Shown here: positions 10,430 to 22,172 of the stretch, piece after piece
How positions within the stretch are numbered: position 1 is the first letter of the stretch
Layout: the number at the start of each line of letters is the position of its first letter
NCBI GenBank assembly: GCA_022478985.1
Contig: JAKSZP010010629.1
Span: 62,001 to 126,000, forward strand
Direction: 5' to 3'
DNA: 64,000 nt
From: Massospora cicadina
Lineage: Eukaryota; Entomophthoromycota; Entomophthoromycetes; Entomophthorales; Entomophthoraceae
Made by a program: the position numbers and the translations under genes
Notes under the pieces: model-generated
The model's input: only the letters and a program-made list of their open reading frames with translations
The model's database searches: none
Told to the model about the DNA's origin: nothing

Positions 10430-11480
10430 TGAATTTTTTTTGAATTTCTTCTCTGTGATGGACATCGCCATCTGTTGCTAGCAGATGGATTTATTTCCTG
10501 AAGCCCAAGAAAAGTGAACCATAATATGCACAGAAGAATTACTTTAACCTACCTGGAACCCTATAACAGTGTAACGTGCCTGCCTTATTCCAACTGGAAA
10601 TGGATCAAAAATGCAAGTTCTCATATTGAGCTGCATAATTGATTATTTAAAAGACATAATGGTGTTTTAACACTAGTGGTGTTCAACCAAAAAGAGGGAG
10701 GTGCCACGCAACTTTATTTATAAACGGGACAAACAAAGGAATTATTATAAATAAAAAATTGCTAATATGGTACTTCAGCTAACAGCCTAGGAAGACATAT
10801 CAGATGGTGAGGAAACTTTGCGGAAATTTTTGTCAGGCGCCCACTTTAGCTGGCAGACCATGCGGAAAACATTGGGGTAGGATCATCAGCAACATATGGC
10901 ATAAGGAGTATAATTGTGGGTTTTCTTCATTATCAAGGATTACAGTGTTCATTTCCTCGACATAATGGTGTTTTTGAAAACATTAATGATCTTTTTAACG
11001 ACCTTATTAGTTTCCAAAAATGATGAAAAATATCAAACTCTACCCCACAAAGTGTACCTTCATCAGGATTGAATTTTTTAGGACATGTCATATTGTGATA
11101 AGGAATCTAATTATTTATATAAAAGTCAAAGCAAATTCACAAGATGCAAGAACTGGGGAGTCTCAGAGATATACAGGTATTTTTAGGAATGATGGGGTAA
11201 AAACATCTGTTTATCCCAAATTATGCTCAACTTGACAAGCCCCTCATTCACTTGCTTAGAAAATGCATCATTTAAATGAGTGGTAAAACAGGTAAATAGC
11301 GTTCAAAATTTTGAAGAAGTTTTTAAAGTTGAAGACCAATTTTGCAACATCAGGATTACAGGAAGCAATTAATCTTATTTACAGAAACATCCAGTCTAGC
11401 TGTAGGGGCCATTCTCTTGCAGTTGGTTGATATAGGAATCACTACCAGGTATCTTACTACAGCAAGATGGTATTGAAAGC
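10430..11480 (+). pseudogene. Reverse transcriptase / RNase H remnant of element A
   Basis: Near 10,445 the frame reads FSVMDIA, the start of the RT palm (FSAMDLxSGYWQ in relatives). Near 10,570-10,610 FQLEMDQ corresponds to the ATFQRAMD motif. The catalytic YLDD block is split. The bases coding DIMVF form the 16-bp duplication (10,653-10,668 and 10,959-10,974) around a half-LINE fragment. After it, KLYPTKCTF and EFFRTCH match the downstream RT block (KCxFxxxxxEFLGH). Near 11,380, FTETSSLAVGAILLQ resembles the RNase H start. Many stops; not functional. Confidence 0.7.
10669..10958 (-). mobile_element. 5'-truncated half-LINE, subfamily 2 (290 bp)
   Basis: Perfect 16-bp duplication GACATAATGGTGTTTT (10,653-10,668 and 10,959-10,974). 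On the minus strand the insert matches 2,117-2,400. It codes the ORF1 C-terminus (MPYVADDPTPMFSAW, equivalent to PHAVDAPTPLLSA in the 24,772 copy) and a 3' end reading GAACACCACTAGTGTT. The insertion point is inside the YLDD codons of element A's reverse transcriptase. Confidence 0.82.
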
Positions 11481-12070
11481 TAGATAAAACTATAGTGTCA
11501 TGGAGAAGGTCTGACTTGCATTCCTATTTGCTTAAAATACTTTTGACCTTTCTTTAACTTTATGAATTTCACAATAGTTACATATTATGCTTTTTTGAAG
11601 TGGCTTAAGAACATAAAAGATCCTACTAGAAGTCTAGATAATGGGCTCTCAAATTACAGCACTGCAATATATATTGTTCATCAAGCAAAGACATTACACA
11701 TAAATGTTGATGACTGACAACTTCCCCTGCTCTATTTGTACAACAGTAAAGCTTAACGGTTACACGACCTACTCATAAAGCCAAACGTGTGGGAAGGCAA
11801 AGATGAACCAACTAAGTAAAATCTGGAATGACACTCACAAAACATAAAAGTATTTGATAATTTTTCATATAGGAACATCAGAACATAAAGGCTATCTTAC
11901 TTAAGACCTTCAGAGAAGGTACCAGACAAAATGGGAGAACACATCAACTTGGGATATGGAGGAGCCTAAAGACTTACAAATGGAATAAAAAATGCTACTA
12001 CTAGGAAGTAATTATAAGCTCTGTAGTAAAAGGCTTATATGCTTTCTTAAATCATCAGAAACAACCAGAG
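11481..12070 (+). other. Decayed RNase H/integrase joint of element A
   Basis: Position places the end of RNase H and the H2C2 zinc finger of integrase here. The coding sequence resumes at 37,575 after element B. I see no complete motif and no open frame of note. Confidence 0.35.
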
Positions 12071-13171
12071 TGTTTGGATTTCTAAATGTCCACATTATCC
12101 AGCTGTGATAATTAGTGATAAATCTAATTTTTCTCTCCTTGGTTCGCTTTACTAATCAGCAATCTAGGGGATATTGAAGTTATTGATGTTTGATAACTAT
12201 ACGTTTGGGTTTGTTTCTTTATAAATCATTAGTTTACAAATGTTGGTACCATCTAGTACTAAAAAAATGAGTTCACAAATGTTGGGATTTCATTATACTC
12301 ATGACCATTTAAATCTGATTGAGGATGATTAACAATAATGTTTATAAATATTTTGATTGTAGGATTAATTAATTGACAATTTACTTTATTACTCATATTT
12401 ATTATTTATAGAACTAATCAATAAGGGTGTTTTGGAGTTACTTAAGCTTTGAAAACGCTTTTGTGAGCAGTAAATTATAGTTGGCCTTAGTAATGATACT
12501 TGCCATACTGTTAAATGTCCCATCACCTAAGAAGGTAGCTAGCTTGTAAAGATAGTTCTCTGGGGTTGGATAAAGGCGCTGTAAATGCTTGTTTAGAATT
12601 AAACCCAATGTGGGTCATAATCTAGATAATGAAGGATATTACTAGGTGGATGATTTGCTTCATTAACTTGAGACAAATATTTAAGGTTAAAGTTCATTGA
12701 TGGATGCCATTCCCAATTGTTGTGCCAACCAAAGAGTTTGGCACAGAATTCCATATTCAAACTAGGTACTATTTAATATAAACAGACATTTTTTGGAAGA
12801 CAGATTTTTCGATTTTAATACAATTTTAATGTTCTATCGCGGAAGGTTTTTAGAGATGGTTTCTCTTATCTATTTTGTCTTGTGCTACAACTCTTGTGTA
12901 AGAGTTGATGAGATTAGATTCCCTTGTCCAAGTCGTTCTCAAGTAATCTTGTGTAAGCGTTGAAGGGAAATTTTCCTTGTCCAGATTGCTTCCAAGTTAC
13001 CATATGAAAGGTTTTCAGTAACTTCCTGTAGGAGAATACTTAAACGAGATTATTACCATTGATTATAAAAAAACCCAACTGGATAGTTATCTTCATATAG
13101 CTATCAACGTATCCTATTATTAATGATCTCATTTAAAACAAGTTTGAGTAGTAAATCCTAAAACTGTTAGA
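12071..13171 (+). repeat. 5' LTR of element B (LTR copy ii)
   Basis: Begins TGTTTGGATTTC and aligns with 27,251 onwards and 37,148-37,574. Shared blocks include AATTCC before a TATA-like segment (near 12,752), TTTCTCTTATCTATTTTGTC and AACGTATCCTAT. A decayed primer-binding site (TTGTTCACTATAGTGG) follows. Confidence 0.72.
12438..12473. promoter_or_regulatory. Conserved LTR dyad/hairpin, copy ii
   Basis: Outer arms TTACT and AGTAA surround a weakened inner dyad (AAGCTTTGAAAACGCTT). Same position in the LTR as in the other copies. Confidence 0.55.
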
Positions 13172-13237
13172 ATTAATTGTTCACTATAGTGGTAGTTGAG
13201 CTTTCAAGCCAAATAGCAAATTAGAGAGATAAGCAGT

Positions 13238-15155
13238 ATGTCTCATAAGAATAAACTTCAGAAGCTTTGGGTGTATATGGAGATGGTAAATAAGAATACT
13301 TTAAATTCAGCATCACAATACAATCTAACTAACTTGGAAGAACAAGTATTGAAAGCTGAGTAAGAAATAGAGAAGGTCATGAAGGTCAACAGGGATCTAT
13401 ATGGAAATGTCACCTCCTTAAAGAGGAAGAAGACTGAAATAATCAAGGAATAAATATTGAAAAAAGGATGCTTAGGAGCCAGACAAATAAATAACTACGT
13501 CAGCTTAGAATGATGTAACGCTAATATTAAAGTGGTTACAAGACCTTGAAATTATAAGTGCAACAGCGTTCAGATAAAGGCTGATTTAGCCAAAGAATGA
13601 TTAATATGATAAAAGTTCTGTTGGGAAATTGCAATTTTAGAAAATTCCTGAGTTTTAGAAGCCCCTAGAAGATGACTCTAAGAATACCCCAGTGGTCATA
13701 AGGGTTAACAGTCAATTACTTCCTGTTACAATTATTCTGAAGAGTTATAGATACTCTTAAACTACCTAATTTTCATCAGAGATAACGCTCCAGCCTTCTA
13801 CATGTTTGAAATGATAATTTTGGATATGGTGACTTTCAGAAAGCGGTGACCATTAACTTTTTAGACACTAATTGTTAAAATCTAGTGCTGCCCCACCAGA
13901 ACAGGGATAATTGGACGTACAAAGGCGCCAATGAAGCAATCATGAATGATTTCAGCATTCATTAACATATGGATAGCCAAAAATAGGTTTTCATGGGAGA
14001 AAAAGCTTTAGAATGATGAGAATTTAGCTTCTTTTTCCGATCGTTTTTATCAAGAAGAACAAATCCTAACTGGTGTAAAAGTTCTTTTTTACTTTAATTC
14101 TTATAATGCCATTCAGACATCACTTAGGCCCTACTGAGACCTACACCGTGCCATGGTTTCAGTGCTAGCAACACAAAAGTTCCATCTTACAAATAAAGGT
14201 GTATTTGTAAATGTTATGCTTAACATTTAGTGCGCCTAATCAAAACTCCCAAATTATTAACATTGAAGATAATCAGATTATGGGTAAATTTGTTGGCATG
14301 ATAATCATTTTTAGTGCCAAGATTCACTAGGGAATCCCCTTGATGTTTCAAAGTTGATGGATAAATCCCAGAACCTCTGTAATAAATGTAGTGTAGCTGT
14401 ACATCTTGCCGCCCAATGTTAGGGGAAGAAGCCTAGAGCATGAAAAACTTGTCTTGCCTCAAGTGAAGGAAACTGGAAAGGAGTCAGGAAAAGAATCAGC
14501 AGTCTAGATAAGGAGCAATCTAGTACTTTAGAAACCCCTGTTCCACCAGATATATTCCCAGAGAGATTAGACATTTCAGACTTGATTGTGGAAAACTAGG
14601 AGATTCTCTTTTGTATAAAATCCTAACTCTAGTGTAAATTTTGTCATAGGAGCGAAAGCAAAAAATGAAGATGATTTATCAGGAAATAGTTAAAATAGTC
14701 TCTCAGCTTTATGCTAGTCAAAAAGTATAAATGGCACAGAGTGATGAGAACACAGAAAATTTATTTAAGTTGAGAATTGAGGATGCCAATGTTTCCATTC
14801 CAATCAACACAATTAAGGATCATTTTGTATCCGTCAGCACTATTAATTCAAATGTTAGGCATTGCAAGTAATGCCACTAATCAATCAATGAAAACATGAT
14901 CAAATTTAATAACATTAAACTGTCAATTAGTAATTAAGTCAATTACTACAATACTGATAGGATTGATTTCCAGCCTCAGAAGGACAAAGTAATAACCTTT
15001 TGAAACATTTCCCATTGGTAGGTGCAGTTGAATTTTTCTCTAAGTCAAAATAGACGCCTATTTAATAAAAAGCATTAACAATAATTTTTTGAATAGGGTC
15101 TATAATAAATACACAAATTTTTTGGATATAAGAAATGATAAAAAAGTATACCATA
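13238..15155 (+). pseudogene. Gag (and start of protease region) of element B
   Basis: The start at ATG 13,238 gives MSHKNKLQKLW. It is homologous to the Gag starts of D (MSYKEEMRRLW, 23,494) and E (MLYKKELWKLW, 59,072). A coiled-coil-like stretch follows (LTNLEEQVLKAE, then stop). Near 13,780 comes the region matching LPTFHRDNAPAFF of D. The zinc knuckle CNKCSVAVHLAAQC (14,378-14,419) is a perfect CX2CX4HX4C, followed by a stop. From about 14,760 the sequence aligns with the Gag-protease linker of D and E. The reading is cut at 15,155 by element D. Confidence 0.68.
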
Positions 15156-16313
15156 TGTAAAAATTTTAATCTTAGGAGTTGCTTATTGAAGGTCAACCCT
15201 AGTAATCTTTCTATTGCACAGGTTCAGTTTCCTTGTGCAACTCGCGTTGTAAGAATATATATAATCCAATAAATGTATGATGAATATTATCTGTAGTTGA
15301 GTTAGAATTATCTTCAGGCCCAACGCTTCAGCTGGTATTCCAATAATACTATATACCACTCTTAGGCATTTGTTCCCTATAATCCTGTCTACTCGATCTT
15401 CATTAAGATCCTTTGATGACAGTCTCCTTTGGCTCAACACACAGTCAGCAGAAATCCCTTAGCCGTGGTTCCCTTCATCTCTAAATCCCTGCTCGGATCT
15501 CTACTCTTCTCTGAGAGTCTACCAATTATTACCTTCTGCAATAATATCCTTGAAATGGAATCTTTTACGCTAGATGCCAATAGTCTAGCTATTACCAAAT
15601 CTACAAACAAACTAATAATGTTCTTTATTAATTCTTATCCAACTGTAAATGTGTGTCAATCTGTTTGTCTTTTTTATTATAGTGAATTCTAGGGAATTTA
15701 TAGGGGATTCAGCTGTCTAACCATCAGTTGACACCTCTTTAATGAAACGGCAGTTGTTGCCATTGAATCACCCTTCCTCATTTTGGCAGCAATGGTCTTC
15801 CCCATCCTGATTAGGATTCCGATGTTAGACATCCTCGAGACCTCAAACAGAAAGAGTTGGAAACATATCCTTAATGTTTTCCTCTCGATTCAAGCAAATC
15901 ATCCATAATTGGCTATCAACCTGCTTAAATAATGCGACTTTTTACCCATTATGGCATGTCACTTCACTAACCAATCAATTCACTAGTTGCAGGCAGCATC
16001 ACTCGCCTCACAACTCATTAAACATTTCCAATCAGTTGGTGATGAAAACCAACCAATCATAATTGGTACACCTGATAGTAAATTATTATCAGTTGCCCTT
16101 ATTTCTTTGGCCACTCCACCCAATGAGATATTAGGTATTTATCCGGATCAGTCCCCCAATGGATATGACCAGAAAAATATCCCAAAATCCACTAAATGTA
16201 GTTCCTCTGAAATTTGGGTCACCCAGTTTTTAATTCAATTCGCCTTGGGGAATTTTTCCCCTAGCAATACCAGGTAATCTACCAGGCTGGGAATATGGGC
16301 AAAAATCCCAACA
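15156..16313 (-). repeat. 3' LTR of element D
   Basis: 1,158 bp, starting TG and ending CA, paired with 23,542-24,701. Long identical blocks include CCTAGTAATCTTTCTA and GTTGTAAGAATATATATAAT. Confidence 0.92.
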
Positions 16314-16328
16314 CATCCCCCCTCTTGC
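16314..16328 (-). other. Polypurine tract of element D
   Basis: On the minus strand AAGAGGGGGGATG directly precedes the 3' LTR. This is the expected plus-strand primer position. Confidence 0.75.
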
Positions 16329-16882
16329 CTAGATTTTTAGCGAGAAAAGGACTGGGCATGGGAACACCACTTCGGACACCTGGTCAAATACTTCATTGGT
16401 TCAAGCGGAGTACTTTATCAATACTCAACGCTGCTTGGGACGACCTTTGGCATATGACATTCCTCTTCTTCCTTCTCGCTACCACCTACTCAGAGCGCGG
16501 TCCCCTGACCTCTTGTCATGCCAGGCTGATCTTTTTCCCAGGATCTGGTTTTCTCCCCATCAGGGTATATGACCTGCCGTCATATTCAAGTTTCTCAGTC
16601 CAGCGTCCTCAAATTCCTGATTCTCTCCTCATCCTAGACAGGAGACTCTTGCCATCGATATTTGTCTCATGGCTTGATTAAGAATACTTATTTATGTTCG
16701 CCTTCATTATTTCTCTCATAACCTCTTGGCTGTAAATCATTCTTCCCTCAGAAAGCTTATTTCATTAATTTTATGAAAATAATATCCTGAAACTGGAGCC
16801 TAATGGAGTGTAGGGTGCATAATGTCAACTTATATTTCAGTCTGACATCCCCCCTCTAATCCTGCTCGTATGTTGAACTTAG

Positions 16883-17911
16883 TCTCGCTACCAACAGCTT
16901 CTTAACAGTCTGTCAAATTCAGACCTCCGCCTCTTCCAGCAAATGAGTCGGGATGCTCAGCAGACCCTCTTCTATGGTCCTTCCAGGACCCATACGCCTA
17001 GCCTGGCACAAGCAGCTAGTCCTTCCATTGAGTTACCAGAAATGGTATCCAATCCCACCAAAACCTGGCGTGCCATCATTTCAAATAACTCTCAGCCGAC
17101 TCTTCCCATGCAGTCAATCCCCAAGTTGGACTTTGAAGCCCTTCTGGATTTGGCTCCTTTCACTGAGGCTCCAAACATCATTGTCAATGCTCCAGAGGTT
17201 ATGCTGACTGCTCTAGATTGTTTGTTCCTGGCTGGGTCAGATTTGCTTCCTGAGTTCCTCTTCCAACTCGGTCAATTTTACCAACCCGCGGTGCTGGTTT
17301 GTGAGCTTACAATTGGGAACAGCATTCATACTGAGCTCCCCTATGCTGAACTTTGAGCGCAAGTCACCGAGGAATTGTCATTAGCGCTGAATCCCTCAGA
17401 TCTGGACAACCTTCTGGATTGGGATACTGCCACTTATGCTCTCCACTTTGCTGGCCAAGTTCTTTGAAGTTGGTCGATGAAGCTTCCAGCCTCACCTGAC
17501 TTTCAATGGTCATTCAGCTTCAGCCTCTGCAAAGCCCATAGTCATTGTTTACAGGATGAAATCTGTTCATTACATGATTACCTTTTCTCTGGAGCTTCCC
17601 ATCGCTACCTTCCATTGATGGCGCTAATTGGGGGTATGATTCAACAACCTCCCTCGAGTATTCCTTCTTTGTTGCTGGCTCACATGTCCGGCGTTCTTGA
17701 TGAGGCCCATCGGCAGGCACTCAAGATAAATCTTCCAACGCCAGTGCCTTATTGGGATTACTCGGGGTTATTTACTGATTGCCTCTTCCTTTATTGCTTT
17801 TTTCCACCCCACTCCAGGGTTTCACGATTGGCATCTTCTGACATATCTATTTCTCTTCCCCTAGTCACATTCTCTCAGGGCTCAGCATCAGCTCAGCAAA
17901 TATGGTTTTGA
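16883..17911 (+). pseudogene. Antisense ORF inside element D, function unknown
   Basis: This is an almost open frame of about 343 codons on the strand opposite to gag-pol, between the end of integrase and the 3' LTR. From ATG 16,943 one frame runs to 17,911 with only two stops (TGA at 17,354 and 17,465). It opens just after a possible 3' splice site. CTAAT, a fungal-type branch sequence, lies about 25 nt before CTTAG at 16,882. A + strand frame upstream (16,295-16,681, same phase) could be an earlier exon. AATAAA-like signals lie near 18,030. The product is Leu/Ser/Pro-rich with no motif I know. GC content is above the window average. Antisense ORFs at this position are known from some plant Gypsy elements. 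Confidence 0.55.
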
Positions 17912-18139
17912 GTAGGACTCGCCCTTGCAAGTGTCTGATCTCAAATTGATTTTGGAGGGTTATTCATTCCTACAGCGATCCATCCCCCCAAAGAGGCGAC
18001 TTAGGCAGAACTATCCCCAAATCAAGGATAATAAAAAATAAAAATTTTATAAAAATATATCGGCTTTTTTTATCTACACTTTATATATATATATATTCAA
18101 TATCTTTTATCGATTTTTTTTATTTTTATTTTTTTCTTT

Positions 18140-19623
18140 TTTCCTATGGGACTTGACCTTGTTTTGGTTCAGAGGTCCATCTTTTCCCCCAAACTGGATC
18201 CTGGGCACTTAAACCTACCAGTTTTCTATGGTTCAGAGGTCCTTTTTTCAGACTTAACCATCTAGATTGGTTCAGAGGTCCTTTTTTCAGACTTGACCTA
18301 ATCATTAGGACATGACCAACTCAATGGTTCATTGGTCCTTCAGGAACTCTTTTTTTAATCTATCGCTTTAAATATTTAGCGTGGACTCAATTAACTACTC
18401 TTCCATCTAAGAGATTCTTGATGGAATAAGCATCAGTCACCGTCTTGGTGATTACTTCAAATGGACCCAACCATAATGTATCCAACTTGTTTCTTTATCT
18501 GAAACCATTCATATCGCAATAGGCAACTCATTCTCCTATTCAATTTTCTTCTAATGGCGGTCAGTTTTTATCATCCATTGATTTTGCTCATATCCTTTTC
18601 TTTAAGGTAGTATCAAATGCTTGTGATTGCATATTGATCAGGATACTCATCAGTCATTTCAGGTATTGTTTGGTACTCATCCCGATGTAGGTTCTACTAC
18701 CAAACATAATATTGGTGGTAATGTGGCCTTCCTCCCGTAAAGTAATTTAAATGACATCTTTCCCATCACCATATTATGACTGATGTTGTAGGCGAACGTC
18801 ACCAAGCTCAGGTACATTCCCCACATGGAAATTCTCCCTGCAACTAGCTTCCTCAGCATCGCGGCCAGCATCCCATTGACCCATTCTACCAGTCCATTTG
18901 TCCCCAGCCAATATGGTACTGACACAACTCCCCGGATCCCCATTATTTCATTTAGCCTTGGGATCACATGGGATGTGAATTTGGTTCCATTATCGCTCAG
19001 TATAACTTGTGGACACCCATGCTGGTATACTACTTAATCCAGGATGAATCTCGCAGTACTGGTAGCATCAACTTGGGTTAATGCATTCTTTTTGACCCAT
19101 CCTGACAGATGATTGATGGCTATTATGATGTATTTCACTCCTCCTGTACTCATCCCAATGATCCCATCACGTCGATAGATACCATGTGCCATGCAAATCC
19201 AGGTCAGACTAGCTGGTATCCAGTTGTATTATTGTGTGGTTTATGCGGTTGGCATTCCACGCAACAAGCCAGATGGTCCGCGACATCATATTTAATTGAT
19301 TCTCAGTAATAATACTGGAAAATATAGTCTGTTGTTTTTCTCAGGCTTCCGTGCCTGACAACCTTATGAGCAGCTAGAATGATCGCTGCTCTTTCTGACG
19401 GTTTTGGGAATAATAGCCATTTCCCATATATCATCTTGAGTACTTGTCCATCCATAGTCTCAGTGTCTTCCATCACTTTTTGAAGTGCGCCTTGGATTTC
19501 TCGAGGCTTGTCCTCGATTCTTCCTTCAACCATTCTCTGGAATAGCTCATCCGCCTGCAGATATACCAACTGGACCATTGGTAACCGCAATAAGCCATCT
19601 GCATTCTGATGAGAAGCCCCCAC
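18140..19623 (-). pseudogene. Integrase of element D
   Basis: Minus strand. The H2C2 zinc finger is near 19,380-19,230, with HKVVRHGSLRKT and then CCVECQ. The catalytic core follows, with IDVMGSLG near 19,180 and, at 18,967-18,677, VPYWLGTNGLVEWVN (the region that carries the catalytic Glu in relatives) and then YNISHN and LLYGRKATLPP. The C-terminal part has GPLEVITKTVTDAYSIKNL and VHAKYLK, typical of the GPY/F-type end. It is broken by many stops between 19,300 and 18,970. The tail contains a short repeated peptide, SLKKGPLN. Confidence 0.8.
18164..18345. repeat. Short tandem repeat at the integrase 3' end of D
   Basis: GGTTCAGAGGTCC recurs near 18,167, 18,230 and 18,269, with a variant near 18,324. 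The middle units also share TTTTTTCAGACTT. On the minus strand they code SLKKGPLN repeats. A T-rich tract and (TA)n lie just left, at 18,060-18,150. Confidence 0.6.
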
Positions 19624-19668
19624 TCAGTGGACTATCTCATAATCATAAGCTTGAAGCTTGAGTGTCCA

Positions 19669-20990
19669 TCAGACCAGTAGTCCTTCAGGTTCCCTCAGAT
19701 TGTGCAGCCAATGCAACGAAGAGTGGTCTGTCACCACCTTAAAGTGTGTTCCATGGGCATACGCCCAAAACTGTTTACAGGTGTAAATGACTGCAAGGCA
19801 TTCACGCTCAGTTACAGTGTAATTCCTCTCTGCGGCAGAGAGTGTCCGGATTACATATGCCACCAGATGTTCATCCCCAAGTTCATCTACTTGGCTCAGT
19901 ATGGCGCCAATCACTGTCAATGAAGCATCAGTTTGAATGATAAACTCAAATCGAAGTTCGGATATTTCAGAATTTACAAATTTATCAGGTACCAGCGTAA
20001 CTCATCGAAAGAGTCCTGAGCCTCTTCATTCCATACAAATCCTTTTTTTGGATCCTTTAATAAATGAAATAAGGGCTCGGCTATTCAGGCAAAGTCCCGA
20101 ATAAATCTTCTACAGTATCCAACCATCCCAAGGAATACTTGGATGTCTCAGACACTCTTTGGTACAGCCATCTATTCAATAGCTGCTATCTTCTGGGGTT
20201 GCGGCTGCAATCCATTTGTGTTGATCACAAATCCCAGGTATTCAAGCTCCTTCTTGAAGAAGTGGCACTTCTGTGGCTTGATCTTCAGGCTAGCCGCGGA
20301 CAGTCTCTTAAACACTTCCTCCAAGCGCTGAAGGTGATCAGTAAACGTCCTACTGAACATGTTTATATCATCCAGATATACCAAGATGTATGATAACTTC
20401 AGGTCACTTAATACCGCGTCCATGGCCCTTTGGAATGTCGCGGGCGCATTACAAAGACCCTGGGGCATCCTAATCAGCTGGTATAACCCCTGTGCAGTGA
20501 TAATCGCACATTTTTCCTGGTCCTCTGCTGGCAAGTCAATCTGCCAGTATCCCGAAATTAGGTTCATTGCAGAGAAATACTTCACTTCTAATCAGTCTAG
20601 TGCATCATCAATCCTCAGTAGGGGATACAGGTCCTTCTTCGTAATTTTATTCAGCCTCCAATAGTCAATACTACCCAATTTGATCCATCTTTTTCTTTGT
20701 GATTAAAATTGGGCTTGCCTAGGACTTGATGACGGAACTAGAAGCCCATGCTTTACTTGTTTGCTGATCTCATCTTCCACTACTGCTTCAGTAGCTTTCA
20801 ATCTTTGGATCAGTCTCATTCTTATCTGCAAATTTTCTCTGGTGTCAACTTTGTGAATTACACCTTGCGCGCATCCCAAATTGTGATCATCCTGAGCGAA
20901 TATTTCCCAATATCTCTCGAACAATTTGAGCACCTCCTCCTTCTGCCCTTCCAGCAGATCTGCGAGCTGCTCTCAATCAACTAATAAGTT
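19669..20990 (-). pseudogene. Reverse transcriptase and RNase H of element D
   Basis: The RT N-terminus (20,933-20,703) has VVEDEISKQVKHGLLVPSSS. The palm (20,585-20,172) has FSAMNLISGYWQIDL, RMPQGLCNAPATFQRAMD and the intact catalytic YLDD, followed by KCHFFKKELEYLGF. RNase H (19,920-19,669) has the AERNYTVTERECLAVIYTCK region and TDHSSLHWL. The first RNase H catalytic Asp region is lost upstream of 19,920 through a break. Frame breaks lie near 20,600-20,700 and 19,930-20,170. Confidence 0.85.
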
Positions 20991-21146
20991 GATGCTTTCA
21001 GCCACTCTGGCCGGTAATCCCATTTCCTCAAGAGATCCAAAATCATGGAATTGTCTCAATTCTGGGATCAGGATTAAATGAATAAACACAATGATTTGAT
21101 TTTTCTTAATCTTCATCAGTTTTTCGATTAAATTCGCCAAGAGAAC

Positions 21147-21946
21147 TCATATTTCTCCATGGCCCGGCATAATTATCCTAGGAGCCACCCAAGGCTCCAC
21201 TCTGGACTTCTTCCAGGGGTTTCCAACTTCTCCATACAACAACTCCGGAATCTCTAGAGTCAACCCTGTGTCAACTATCATCTGCGATCTGGCCAGTATG
21301 GTTTCTTCCTTTTTAATCCACAAAGGAATTCCCCAGTTCTCTAGGATTTCAGCTGGAATCTCCCATCGCTTCCTACCAACTAATTTGTACTGAATTGGTA
21401 CCATGCCGTCATTGTATATCAAGTTGATGAAGTTATTTCTCCGGTTGATGGGACTTTACCATTTTTTTGATATACTAATGGTAACGTCTGACCCAGGATG
21501 GCCAACATATTATCCTTGAAGTTACATTTAACTCCGTATTTCCACAGAAACTCCATTCCAATCAGGATTTCATAGTTTTGATTTGCCAAAACTATTGCTG
21601 GTGCGGATACCACCAATGACCCAATTCTTAGTGGCAATGCACTATATGCTCCGCAGAAAATGGTGGTGTTCAGCCCAGCTGTTCCGTATTCCTTTTTGTG
21701 TTCCAAGTCTGGAGAGATCTTCATCTTCTTCACCAGCTTGGTCAACACAATGTTGATGGGCGCACTACTGTCAACTATTGCCCGTACCCTTACTTGATTC
21801 ACCTGAATATCTATATATGTACACTCAGAGTATTGTAATAGGGTATTTACTGAGTGAATTGCGGCGTTATTATCTGAATCTAGGGTATTAAATATCTGCG
21901 CTGATAATTCAGGAAACGATTCCTTAATCATGCCAAGGGGAATCAA
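21147..21946 (-). pseudogene. Protease region of element D
   Basis: The retropepsin core lies in 21,946-21,419. The catalytic triad reads D-S-S (AIVDSSAPINIV) instead of D-S-G, so the enzyme is probably dead. The downstream block APAIVLANQNYEILIGMEF is the second half of the fold, conserved in E and G. The next segment (21,422-21,147) is the spacer before RT, in a shifted frame that overlaps by four bases. Confidence 0.78.
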
Positions 21947-22172
21947 AAGGTTGGCCTCATCTAAGCAAATATCAGTTAACTCATCAGGATTTTTGGCAGT
22001 CTGAATCTTCTCCGCCAGTTGTGGGCGTACAGCCGGGTAACCTCCTGAACTATCTTGGGGTCAATCTTCTTCGCCCCAGCTCTGGTCACGGCGTTTATGT
22101 CCATGTTGACCACTTGATATATTTGATCCTGCTTGTCATCCACGAACAGATCACTAATATCTATTTCTTCAT

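Noticed and set aside
10653..10974. A MITE or other DNA transposon
   Set aside because: No terminal inverted repeats at the ends. The 16-bp duplication, ORF1 coding content and 5'-truncated relatives point to target-primed reverse transcription.
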